Source: Pollenia angustigena (taxonomy: Eukaryota; Arthropoda; Insecta; Diptera; Polleniidae). From it: DNA of 64,000 nt. Positions 25,461-36,583 of this stretch are shown here, in pieces (positions within the stretch are counted from its first letter, which is position 1; each line of letters opens with the position of its first letter). The position numbers were made by a program, and so were the translations under genes. Location: assembly GCA_930367215.1 (NCBI GenBank), contig OV884056.1, forward strand, positions 93,755,285-93,819,284. The letters are read 5' to 3'. The notes beneath the pieces were generated by a model. The model was given only the letters and a program-made list of their open reading frames with translations. It was not told the DNA's origin and did no database searches.

Positions 25461-25647
25461 TAAATGGGTTACTTCTCTTAGTTGCTTTGCCAAAAATAAG
25501 CATAGAAAATTTAAAATATTTCAAAAAATACAAAAAGTATCGTCGTATTGACAGCAAAATATCGCCGATACCGATATATCGGAAAATCTGAAGTATCGCC
25601 GATATACCAGTCTCGGCATTCGTTACATCTCTATTATAATGAAAAAT

Positions 25648-26296
25648 GATCAATAAATTTTTAATTAATTTCATGTTGTAAAATTGCTTTCTTCATAAAA
25701 ATAATTTGATGAATTTTAGCCTAATCAAAATATCAAAATTTGGATTAAAAACCATAAGCAGTTCAACAAAATAACCACAATACTAACTATTGTTAAAAGC
25801 TAAGGCACGAGCTCTATGTTTACATTTGTCCTTCAAGTTGTGCTTTAAAAGACATGAAACCAGAAAAATGTACTTTGAACTTCAAGAAGAATTCTTGACA
25901 AAAAGTACTAAAAAACGGAAGTAAGCATAATCATTTAAAGCAAATTTCGATCTACCAAATCTTAAATAGAATCTGGTTTAAAGATTGATGTTTGACTATT
26001 GACTGCCAGCAGTCGTCAATGGATGCAAATGTTAAACGGCAAACCCCTCTGAAAAGTTTGAGTGGTTGCAATCGAAACATTTAAGGGTAATCTGTCCGTG
26101 AAAGCCTGGGTTCGATTCCCGCTGCAGTCAAGAATAAAAAATTATCAATAAATTTTAATTAATTTCATGTTGTAAAATTTCTAAAAATCATTTAATGAAA
26201 ATTAAATTTGATGAACTTGACCTAATTAAAATATCAAAATTTGGATTGAAAACCATAATCAAACAGTTCCACAAAATAACCACAATATTCCTAGTA
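25648..26296 (+). repeat. direct duplication of ~150 bp, copies ~495 bp apart
   Basis: The stretch beginning near ATCAATAAATTTTTAATTAA (25650-25797) recurs at about 26143-26296. Both contain TTTCATGTTGTAAAATT, ATATCAAAATTTGGATT and AAATAACCACAATA, with scattered substitutions and a small insertion. Confidence 0.75.
26001..26129 (+). other. tRNA-like fossil between the duplicated segments
   Basis: GACTGC at 26001 can pair with GCAGTC at 26124-26129. GGGTTCGATTCCC (26108-26120) is a near-perfect T-arm/B-box. At 129 bp it is too long for a plain tRNA, and I cannot fold a proper D-arm or anticodon arm. A broken tRNA or a tRNA-derived SINE head are both possible. Confidence 0.3.
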
Positions 26297-26551
26297 TAAA
26301 TAATTATAAATCTGTGGCATATTGACACAAAATCTTAAGTCAAATTTAAAAATTTGAACAAATGTTTCTTTTATTTTAGTTTGTTTTATTATTTGATAAA
26401 AATAATTTTTTCACTGAGGTTTTTTAAAAACTTTTTTGCTATTTTATCTCGACATAAGATGTTTTGTCAAAATGCCGCTAAAATAAAATGCATTTTCAAT
26501 TACATGTGTGCACCTGTAAGTAAAAAACGCCCGTTTAAACTTCATATAATA

Positions 26552-27336
26552 CAGGAGGCTTATTCTGAATTGCGATGCGAAAATCAATGCGATGCGAAAA
26601 TGCATAAATGCGAACAATTGCAAAGGTTTTTTAATCGCATTTCAAATGCGAAAAGGTGACAAGTCGGTATTCTACATTGCGAAAACAAATGTCAATTTCG
26701 CAAAATTTATTCGACAACAAAATAGCATTCGCAAAGTACAGACATGTAATGAAAGATAATATTTTATTTACTTATTAATCATATATTTATTATTTCATTC
26801 AGGGAAGCAAGCAATAAGACCACCAAACCGCGTCAATTTGAAATAATATTAGAATTTATTAATAAGCACCAAATGCACGTCAGTCGGCAAATACTTTGTG
26901 GAAAACGTTAACTGAAAAACTAAATATCAATGGATTATCTATTAGAGAAGCTGCAGGATGGAAAAAGTATGAAATATATAAAACAGTTAAAAAATATTTG
27001 ACTTCAACTTTAATTTTAATAGGTTTAAGCCGATTTTAAAGTACACACAAGACATTTGCATTTCCTTCGTCGTCGAACCACAGTGCCACAAAATCCATTT
27101 TTATTATTTTTTTTTATTGCAGAATGTCCTAAATATATTTTTTCAAACAATTTTCACAGCCAAACACAAACAATTTATTTATTTTTAATTTGACGTTTAT
27201 TGACACTGACGTATATTTGAGCAGCGTTGCCACGATTTGAAATAGATTGCGAATGCGATTGCCAATTTTCTTTCGCATCGCATTTCATTTGCGCATCGCA
27301 TTGATTTGCGCATCGCAATTCAGAATAAGCCTCCTG
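26552..27336. mobile_element. 785-bp inverted-repeat element with GCGATGCGAAAA repeats
   Basis: CAGGAGGCTTATTCTGAATT is exactly mirrored at the right end. Both arms carry GCGATGCGAAAA / GCATTTGCGCATCGCA subterminal repeats. It contains a decayed coding fragment (about 26820-26970). Confidence 0.75.
26820..26970 (+). pseudogene. possible zeste/Myb-SANT-like DNA-binding domain fragment
   Basis: With one frameshift, the plus strand reads EFINKHQMHV, then ANTLWKTLTEKLNINGLSIR followed by EAAGWKK. The spacing of Trp and the LN.NG pattern resembles the zeste-type helix-turn-helix found in insect transposons. This is a weak, memory-based match. It would fit an accessory protein of the element that contains it. 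Confidence 0.4.
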
Positions 27337-28293
27337 ATTTCTTTAATTTATTAGATATAAATCTATGGCATGAAAGTCTTCCGTCATTTTTTGAATTGGT
27401 TGACTGTTGTTATAGCTTCTGTTATTTCATAAACACCCGCTTACTACTTTCTGGTGTTCCTGTGTCCAAAAATCCTCTTTTTCAAACATGAAGCGAGTAA
27501 TTCCGAGTTCTCTTTTGACAAGTTTAGGTCACGACATAACATAACACACAGAAAAAATGTGGAGCAATTTTTGTAACTGATTTTAAATGGTTAATTTATA
27601 CAAAAATATTTAATTTTTTTTTTTTAATTTAATGGTCTCTAACTCAATGAATTTTAATCCGATCAACAAGGTTGGCTAAAAGAGAAAAGTCATATCTTTT
27701 TAACAGTTTAAATGAATAGTTATCGAGATTTTTGAAACAGCTAAAACAAATAGTGTAATTTATCATTTATAAGATAGAATAAAATTTTTTTAATCATTTT
27801 TATTTTTCGAATGAATTCTATGTGGTAAAAAAACATTTGAAAATTGTATTCTCTTCAATTATCATGTTAAAATCCGAAGAAAAAAATGTAGTTGAACAAT
27901 TTTTGAAAAAAAATTTACTTTCAAAATTGATAAAATTTCTTTTATTGTTAATCATTCTTTAAGAACAACTGCCCCACCCACCTTACCAGTGCCCATGTTC
28001 TGTAACTCTCGCGTCGAGAAACTTTTCGATTGAAATATAGGAAATGAAACAAAAATGCCGTAAATGGAAACAAACAACTGTTTTTATCACGTAACTGCGT
28101 CTGTAACATTTTTGGCGATTTATAGGTGTCACGTAAGGAAATTGCTCGCCAATTTACAGAAAAAGTGTGTCAGCAAAATTTCTGTGAGAAAGTCCCCGTT
28201 TAGAACTGTCAAATAAACTCACGAATAAAAACGGGACGAGAAAAAATGTTAAAACTAAAAAACATATTAAAAATGCAAAGAATATTAATAATA

Positions 28294-28623
28294 GGGGTTT
28301 TCACCCTTGATAGTAAAGTCCCTTGTAGACCTTGTGAATCTTATTAATTTAGTTAAAGTACTAAGATTTACAACACTGCAACAACAAAATGTATTAGACT
28401 AAAATTTACTACGCTGTTGTTAAAAAATCCAACAAAAAACTGTAGTAAACACGTTTGTTAAATAACCCAGAATAAAACAGTTGAAGAAACTATATCTGTC
28501 TCTTTCCCTCACTCAGCAACTTCATTAATTTACAATACTAACGAAAAAGAAACTCACGCTTTGTAGTATAAAATCGTATTAAGTAAAGCAGAGGTCTACA
28601 CTTAATACAAAGGGTGAAAACCG
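28294..28623. mobile_element. 330-bp MITE
   Basis: TAGGGGTTTTCACCCTTG at the left and AAAGGGTGAAAACCGCTA at the right are inverted repeats. Pairing extends to GTAGACC/GGTCTAC. It lies inside a looser inverted pair based on TTCTGTAACTC (28002) and GAGTTACAGAA (28942). Confidence 0.65.
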
Positions 28624-29203
28624 CTAATGATATTTTGTTCTTGGCACATTTTTTTATTGTGTAATTATTTTGCTTTTAACATTTTTATAAAATATACGAA
28701 TGTTTTCAAATCTCTTTTGCAAACAACACACATTAAATTCGAACTTTACATTATTTGGAATAGCCGATGGTTGTATTTTCGCCTCCGTCTTGAAAATTTT
28801 TTCAATTTTAGTAAATTTTGGTCGCCGTCAACGATATGTGTGACTGGCGTTCTCAACGTCTGCAATGTCACATCGGCTTCGAGTGCAATGTTATGACATT
28901 TATAACGTTACGACGTAATCTCTTTTGATAGTTTTCGACATGAGTTACAGAAACACTTTTTTCTCACGTTTTGAGAAACGATGGAATATTTTGTTTCGCA
29001 TCTTTTTGATGCGAGGAGTTTTCACTTAAGTTACAGGGTACATGGGTACAGAACAAATCCTTAAATTACTTGTGAAAAGAAATTTGTCTAAAGTTTTTTT
29101 TCATTTATTTCAATTTACTCCATTATTCTCAAACATCATTTAAAAGCAACCCCTCCAATACAGTGTTGCAAGAAGTAGAGAACATGTATTTTTTCTTCAC
29201 TAA

Positions 29204-29582
29204 AGGTGCTATCAGACGGGATGTATTTTACATATGTACTGTCAAATTTTCCATTTGTAAAAGTTGTACACATCGTGTGATACATATGAAACTTTGCATG
29301 TGTAAAAAAAATGTGGAAATACATATGTAACTTTTTCGATTAGAACACGCTCTATTTTCCTGTGGCAAACATAAACAAAACAGCTGGTTTGTTTTGAAAC
29401 GTAAACAAAAGTCAGCTTTTGTTTACATATATAGGTTATGTCATAAGGAAAAACATAAGCAGGTGTGATAGCAAAAATTATGAATCGTATGTAAAATGGA
29501 AATTTTGACATACATACGGAATTACATATGGGTAAGAAAAGTGACAGTACATATGTAAAATACATCCCGTCTGATAGCACCA
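29204..29582. mobile_element. 379-bp MITE with long palindromic ends
   Basis: GGTGCTATCAGACGGGATGT is exactly mirrored at the right end. Pairing continues through TATTTTACATATGTACTGTC. TAA lies beside both ends. Overlapping frames on the minus strand are by-products of the ATACATATG repeats. Confidence 0.75.
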
Positions 29583-30029
29583 TAAAAGAGTAGCTAGCAT
29601 TGGGAAATCGTACAAATTTTTAATATTTATAAAATTGTACGTATTTTTTAATTTAGCATTACCATTTTACAACAAAATGATTTTAAAGCTAACTCGCATA
29701 GCAAAGAAAATTATTCTTTTAACTTTTAATGCTGAATAATACCCTTAAGAATGGAAGGTTTCCTTAGTTACCATGATACCAAAGCCAGGAAAAGATCATA
29801 CCAAAGTTGAGTCAAATAGGTCTATAAGCGTATTATCTAATATATCAAATATATATTAGTGTCAATATTAACACCGGTTTTAAAATTGATGTATTCCAAA
29901 CCATCAATTCGGTTTAAGAAGCACAGCACAATTGAACAAACCCATAAAATAGTAAACGTCATAAGAAAATCATTAAATATTAAACGTCATAAAAAAAGAG
30001 TGTGAAGAAAGAAAATTTTGTGTTGCACT

Positions 30030-31213
30030 TAGGCTTGCCAACCGTACTTTATAATAAAGTATTGTACGTTATTTCGAGTAATTGTATTCTATACTTTATG
30101 AGAATACTAAAGTACGCGAAAATACTTTATTTCGCATGATTAGATTTATCTAGAATTCAAAATAGATTCAGGTTATATTAGTCAAGGTTTTATTAGTCAT
30201 TAAATTATAATACTTATTGTACAAGTTTTTTTTAGAAAAACTAAAGAACAACTAATTAATATTAGTCAGGGCAATTTGTTGATGTTTTTCATATTGGCAG
30301 GACAATTTTTCCAAAAAAATAATCTGACAGCACAATTTCACTCGTTTGTTTTGTTTGAGTACAATAACTGCCTGTTTTTAAAAAACAAGTGCAAAACTCT
30401 TTCAAATTACTGCCTGCTTTTAGATCGCGAGCACAAAAGGGACTCGTTTAACTAACATTTAAAACATAATTTCAAAATTTCCATTCCTTAAGAGGGCTCC
30501 CATACAAAATGTTTAATACAGACTAGAAATATATTGAAGAAAACGTACCATAACAGCCAAGGAGTCGCCTTTACAATTTCTCGAGATATACTTGCCCTTT
30601 ATCACCACTTCTTAAGGGGCTCCATACAAATATTGCGTTTTATGAAATTTTTAAATAAAAATAAAATTTTTCGACTTTTGCGAATAAAATCAAAAGTTGT
30701 TAACAGATTTTAATCATTTATAGCTTGTTTTGTTTGATAGTTTTAGAAGCATAGCTGTAACTTTTTATAGATTTTTAACAAACAAACAAAAATTTCGAAA
30801 TGTTGCTAAAAAATTATTTTTGTTGCCAAAAAAAAAAAAAAAATAATAAAAATATGTTTCTAAAACGACTGCGTATGTTAGATTTAACGTTTAAAGGAAA
30901 TTTTATTTCGAATTTTCGTTTTTATTTTAGTAATTTCAATAAACTGAAACGTTTTTGAACAGGTATTGGATTCAGCGTACCCGAATTAGGTTAAAGCGCC
31001 AGTTGCCCGGCTTGTCTCAAAAAAGTGTCAAATTCTAGCACAGTGTTATTGTTTGATAAACCTTGCGGAAAGCAAAAAAAAAAAAAAAACGTTTTTAAAT
31101 ATAACGATAAAAAGAAATATGTAATTGTACTTTATATTTATACTGTGTACTTTTTTTTCTTAACCTTTAATAATCAATGTACTTTAATTGCAACAAAAAA
31201 GTTGGGAACCCTA
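30030..31213. mobile_element. 1.18-kb hAT-like element, TSD GTTGCACT
   Basis: TAGGCTTGCCAAC at the left and GTTGGGAACCCTA at the right form imperfect ends. The exact 8-bp direct repeat GTTGCACT is at 30022-30029 and 31214-31221. The left interior has CGTACTTTA words, a relative of the 14463 element. A stretch at about 30640-30790 matches the interior of the foldback element at 40260-40440 in reverse orientation. Confidence 0.7.
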
Positions 31214-31221
31214 GTTGCACT

Positions 31222-32050
31222 CCTCATTGATGGCTTTTGATAAAGTCTGGCATTAAATCTTATTACATAAATTGAAGCTTAACTTTACAGCTACACACAA
31301 GCTGTTTGAAACAAACATAAGCTGTTTAAGTTCTCGTCAGCTAATTGATGCGGGAGGCCCATAAGGCAGCATCTTGGGCGCTCTACAAGCCAACAAAAAA
31401 ACTATACCCACACTTTATTTGCGTTAATAAAAACCGTCACTTACAGTATTATATACATATTTTAACTGGAAATGTGGTTTGCACAATGCAGAATTAATGA
31501 GGAAAAATGCGTACACATAAAATTCACTTTGCGTCAGGAATTATGCCCTCCTCCATTAATAATCAAATAAAACCTTAACACTCGCATGTGATATATCTCG
31601 TACTGCATCTATACCGGCGTTTAAACTTGAAATGGCATGTAGAAGCAAAATAAACTCAAATAAATCTAAAATCTATTCAAATTAATTGGGTTATTGGAGG
31701 AAATTCATTCTTAGTCTCGATTGCTAACTTCTACATTACAACGTTTAAGAAAATTCGGCGAAATGCAACAGATTATACCTCCGATCGCCCAAATCGATGC
31801 CAGTACGTTGGGGAGTATCGGTCCAGAATGATTGGTTCCAGTTGCTTACATTAACGATATCGTTAATTTTTCTTAAGTAATTGGCATATACAGTTTGTCA
31901 CTAAAATGGGAATTATATAATTCATCCAATAATTTTTTCGTACAATTACATTTACAAACGATAAATAATTCATTTAAATAACTGACTTTAGTAAAGAAAA
32001 CTAAAATACCTACATACGAATAAAAACGATGTCCTTTACCCAATTTTTTT
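31222..32050. other. non-coding, nothing recognised
   Basis: No reading frame, terminal repeats or RNA structure I can support. Confidence 0.45.
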
Positions 32051-32770
32051 CATTTTCCTTTGGTGTCAGTAGAACACAAAACTATCATCAACTAACTCTA
32101 ACTAACCACAAGAGCCATAAATGCATTATACATGTCCCACTTATTAAAAAAGAAATCTACGGAAAAATCGTGACCCATATCGTTAAAAGGTTGCTTGCTC
32201 TGCTTTAGTTTTCTTTTAAAGGAAAATCGAATAATAAAATGAAGAGAAAAAAATTAAATAGTTTAAACAAACATCAAAATCAATCAAGTGAAGTGAATCA
32301 ATTCTATCTAACGAAACCAAACAGACGAAACAACAACCTTCTTCCTTCATGTCCACAACAACAACAGCTAAAATCTTCCAATACAAAATTTTCTTTTATT
32401 TATTAAAAAATAAAAAATATAATATGTAAAAACAACAATGACAACTACAACGTTGCATCATTATTTTGTCTTCAATATTAAAAATAACAACAACATAGAA
32501 AATCGTTAAAAATAAAAACAATAAATTACAAGAATCCCTCCACAATATCCTTTAAAATATTCTCACAACAATAATAAAAATAACAGCAAGAAAAACGGAG
32601 GCAAAATAAAAAAAACTAAAAGAATAGTAACGTAAAATAGCAACAACAAAACTACAAACTATGTATGCAAATTGTGCCAGTCAGTTGTTTTATAGAAGCA
32701 GTTAAGGCAGTAGTTGTTCCTTTTCTTACATTTTCTCCATTAATAAAGTGCAGTTAGTCCAGTGTTACCA
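32051..32770 (+). promoter_or_regulatory. possible 5' leader or promoter-proximal sequence
   Basis: AC-rich, CAACAA-rich sequence (for example CCACAACAACAACAGC near 32351) of the type seen in fly 5' untranslated exons, some 3.8 kb upstream of the Pkc98E start codon. No splice site or core promoter motif is firm. Confidence 0.22.
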
Positions 32771-33824
32771 CTAATAAAATAAAAAGTTTCACACCTGTTC
32801 GTTCATAATTGCTGAAAACCCTATAAAATTACACAAACTAAAAGAAATCTGGAAATCTGTATACTCGGCGTTTGAACTTATATGGAACGTTCCCACGACA
32901 ATTGGTTCTACGCCTCGAAACAACTCGGAGTTCTACGAACACCGACCAAGGATTGAAAAATTTGAACTTTTTAATGCAATGGTCTTGCACAAATATGGTG
33001 CAAAACAAGCGATCTGAAATCAAATTATGTATCTTAAAAACGTTCAAAGATAATATTAAAATCGGCCATGTTCTGGAAATCGAAATCACGTGAAATTTAA
33101 ATCGAGCAAATTTTGAATTCTACCCTGTGTTTAAAGTAGATAAAAACATTTCCTTTAATATACCTCATACTTTGCGGCCCACATACCTTTAAGAAAACTA
33201 CTTTTAAAATCAGGAAAAGCTACGTTCATTTTTAAAAAATATTTAACTTAATCCTCCATCGATTTCAATGTCACGTGATTTCGATTTACAGAACATTGCC
33301 GAATATTTTAAAATAGGCTCAACGAAGTTAAAAATAAAACCTTATTATCCTACAAAGTTTTTTTTTCAATAGAAAAATATTTGTTTAACGCTATACTGTT
33401 AATCCCGCTCAAATTTGTTTAGAAAGTGGCAACGCTGAGCTATTATATTTTTGCCTTTGTGTATACCCAGCAAACACAAAGTCAAACCTTTAATATACAA
33501 TTAATTTAACATTTGATATCAAGCACAATCTCAAACCTTTTTGATTGGTTAAATTTTAACATTTCAGATTGATGATTTGAATTTTAACATTTGACAATGT
33601 TTTTTATCAAGGGTTTTTCTTAAAATAAAAATAAGCTTAGCAACACTGAAGCAAAAACTAAGTGTAAAGTCAAATGTATTTAACATATAAAGGAAAATTT
33701 AATAGATTTGCATGTGAGTAAATATAAAAAACCTAGCTGACCTGACAAACATTGTTTTGCCATACAAATTATTTCTAGTTAATATTTCTTCGTTGCTAAA
33801 TAAAAAATAACGAATATAATCTAA

Positions 33825-34373
33825 GGGTGCGTACAGAGTGGTCGCTTGTTGCCGAGCCGACTGACGCTTATTGCGAGAAAACTGGTACTATACATGTTAG
33901 CGAACAGGTCATAGTGGGCGCCGAGCTGGTCAGAGCGCAAAGCTGATTGAATGCGAGAAAACAGTTCCAAAGCGTTTTTCAGCGCCGAAAACATTGTTTA
34001 TATTATGTTGTTATGATTTCAATTTAAAAAAATAATAAAAATTAAAAAGAAAATAAAAATTAAGAAATAAAATAAAAATTAAACAAAAAAATAAAAATTC
34101 AAATAATTAATAAAACTTAATTAAATTTTAAAAATTATAAAACAATTAAAAAAAACTTGTAAACAAAAATTAAAGAAAATGTAATAAAAATTTCGAATGA
34201 ACAACAAACCCAAATGCATACAAACATACATAAAACACCAATAATAGATAAAATATCAGTGCTGATTCTCGCATCCACTATGCACACTCAAACTTGTTTC
34301 TCGCATGAACAAGTTCTCGCAATAAGCGTCAGTCGGCTCGGCTCGGCAACAAGCGGCCACTCTGTACGCACCC
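33825..34373. mobile_element. 549-bp MITE with ~60-bp arms, TAA target duplication
   Basis: GGGTGCGTACAGAGTGGTCG is mirrored at the right with one difference. The pairing runs on through GCCGAGCCGACTGACGC and CGCAATAAGCG. TAA flanks it at 33822-33824 and 34374-34376. Confidence 0.85.
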
Positions 34374-34917
34374 TAAGTGTGCGGGGATGGGATCTATGTC
34401 AGCAAGAGGGATGTACCGGTGAGGAAGTTAAATTATTTTAACCGAAACAAAAATAAGAAAATAATTTCTAGTTAGGGACACCCTAACGACCTAGCGGTAT
34501 TAAATATACTTTACGGCCATTCTCATTCTTACCAAATATACATAAATAATTTCATAAAAATCGGTAGAGCCGTTTCGTTCTGTTTGAAATTAATTGGATA
34601 TGGCTCATAGAAAAATATTTAAATCTGGATTAAAAATTGGGTGAATGAGGGAAGGAGGAAGGAAATTTGGGGTTATAGCTATTTTCTTATGCCTAATAAA
34701 AAAAATGCGAAAAAAGTTGTTGGCAAAAAAATGGGAAAAAATTTTCTGAATAGGGAAACCCTAATTCTCATACTTACCAAATATACATAAAAATTTTCAT
34801 AAAAAACTGTTGAGCCACCTCGGAGGAATTCAAACACAAAAGAACAAAAAATCTGTATAGGAACACCCTAATGACCTAGCGGCATGAAATATACCTTACG
34901 ACCTATTCTCACACTTT

Positions 34918-35136
34918 GGCCCGTTTTCACAACTTACCGATAGCTAAAAGTAGGCTTTAACCGGCCTTATAAAAAGTGTTCCATAACTAAATCTTTACTT
35001 TAACCTTAAGTAAGCGATAAAGTAAATTAAGGTTCATCCTACCTGGTAGGTCAAAGTAAAGTTGTAATAATGGAACACTTTTTATACGGCCGATAAAATC
35101 TTACCTTTACCTATCGGTAAGTTGTGAAAACGGGCC
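34918..35136. mobile_element. 219-bp MITE
   Basis: GGCCCGTTTTCACAACTTAC is mirrored at the right (GTAAGTTGTGAAAACGGGCC), followed by further pairing CGATAG/CTATCG. It stands directly beside the next MITE, separated by TT. Confidence 0.8.
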
Positions 35137-35138
35137 TT

Positions 35139-35271
35139 AGCCTACGTTCATACTATAAAAGTTTTTATTCTGAAAGTTTGATTTTTTTGGTAAGAGGGAA
35201 GAGAAGAATAACCTCCCCTCACCTATAAAGTTAGACTTTCTGAAAGAAAACTTTCATAGTGTAAACCAAGA
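35139..35271. mobile_element. family A MITE, second copy
   Basis: TTCATACTAT..TTCTGAAAGT at the left and ACTTTCTGAAAGAAAACTTT with CATAGTGT at the right match the MITE at 2600-2741, including the central purine-rich loop GAGGGAAGAGAAGA. The ends are more diverged than in the first copy. Confidence 0.7.
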
Positions 35272-35439
35272 TTTAACAAATAAACAAAGTTTCATAAAAA
35301 TCGGTTGATCCGTTACAGAAAAGTTCAAACGCAAACATCGTGACACGATATTATTATATATGTATTGAGAAAGAATTTGTGAAAAATGCATAAAAGAAAA
35401 TGATAAAACGGGAAATTGAAGAAATTATAAGCTTGTTGT

Positions 35440-35641
35440 AAAGGCGAATTTCCTACAGATGGTGGCAATACTACAACAATCAAAAAACAACAACAGAGGT
35501 TTTTTGCATTGCATTGTTAGTGTTTACGGTTTAAAAATTTCAACCATTTGTAACAAAACATTGTAAAACAAAAACAAATATGTTCGAACTGTCAAAGTCA
35601 GCAGCAGGCTTTTTGCCGCCATCTCAATTGAATTCGCCTTG
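35440..35641. mobile_element. 202-bp MITE, family CAAGGCGAATT, TSD CTTGTTGT
   Basis: AAAGGCGAATT at the left and AATTCGCCTTG at the right. CTTGTTGT is repeated at 35432-35439 and 35642-35649. Same family as 10013-10335. Confidence 0.75.
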
Positions 35642-36213
35642 CTTGTTGTATGATCGAGGTGATACGAAGAGTTAATAATTTTAGGGCGGAGTAAACGCTA
35701 TTTTATCAGTCAGCACCAGCTATGGTGCCGAATGTTTAGCTAACAGTTTATTTAAGTAAATGTAAATTTAAATAAAAAAAAAATGTATTTTAATCATGGC
35801 TGTTTTCCTAAACGTGTGTCCACAATGTATCAATACAGTTTTGACACCGTCTTGATGCATTATATACTTACATTTTTACCTACGTTATATCGTTTATGAA
35901 TATGGTGTGCATCTACATTAATTAAACTTCTTCATTTGCTTTTCTCTGCGCAGTGACAACTACAAAGTTGCATTTCGGAACAAAATGCATTGTCAAAATT
36001 TTTATGGTTGCAACAGGCGTTTAGGAAAACAGCCCAACTTTTGAAAAACATTTGAGAATAACGTTTGAAAGCAAGTTGAAAAAACATGAATTTCTCAATT
36101 GGATAAAAATTTTCCTGTTTTGTTGAGAATGATAAAATTTTCAATTTATTTTTCAGCGTTTGTCGTTTAAGAAAAATTTGATTCCAAATCACTTTTTATT
36201 TATAATCTTACCT

Positions 36214-36430
36214 CCGTGTTTGTTGGGTAGGAGTCTATATGTGTGTGTATTTTTGAATGAGTGTGTTAAGGTTTTTGTGTAAGTGTGTGTGTGTGTGTGT
36301 GTGTTTATTTTTCGTTCGTACCATATTTTCAATACTGTCTGTTTTTTATTGCATATTTTTACCTTTGCATCCGTATCCGTTTCGTTCGTTTTTTCTTTTT
36401 TATCACGTTTCCGTTTGAGTAACCTCAAAA
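36214..36430 (-). promoter_or_regulatory. possible divergent leader exon with splice donor
   Basis: On the minus strand a purine-rich, ACGAACGAAACGG-type leader sequence ends in a strong donor (ACGGAG then GTAAGATT) with the junction near 36213. It lies back to back with the Pkc98E leader, suggesting a bidirectional promoter near 36430. No partner exon has been identified, so this is a tentative reading. Confidence 0.25.
36283..36304. repeat. GT dinucleotide microsatellite
   Basis: About eleven GT units, with shorter GT runs upstream at 36238-36248. It lies just upstream of the Pkc98E leader. Confidence 0.9.
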
Positions 36431-36583
36431 ATATTTTGTGTAATTAAAAAACAAAACATAAAACAACAACAAACAAAAACAAATTTAAAAATAAAAATCA
36501 TTTTTAACACAAAAACAAAAAATAACAACATCAACTATAACTACAACTACAAACAAAATCAAAGCAGCTTCCACGCCACAACA

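Larger units (their letters stand above)
33735..35370 (+). repeat. interspersed repeat split by three MITEs
   Basis: Left text CTAGCTGACCTGACAAACAT and right text CATAAAAATCGGTTGATCCG..CGTGACACGATATTATTATA are typical of an abundant insect repeat whose class I cannot settle (Helitron-like or the 3' end of a non-LTR element). Internal units with ACCAAATATACATAAA and CACCCTAA.GACCTAGCGG occur twice. MITEs at 33825-34373, 34918-35136 and 35139-35271 interrupt it. Confidence 0.5.

Noticed and set aside
26001..26129. Functional tRNA gene
   Set aside because: A T-arm-like box and a possible acceptor pairing exist, but the D-arm and anticodon arm cannot be formed and the length is wrong.
29136..29583. 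Minus-strand frames of 62 and 113 codons
   Set aside because: Generated by the palindromic arms of the MITE at 29204-29582.
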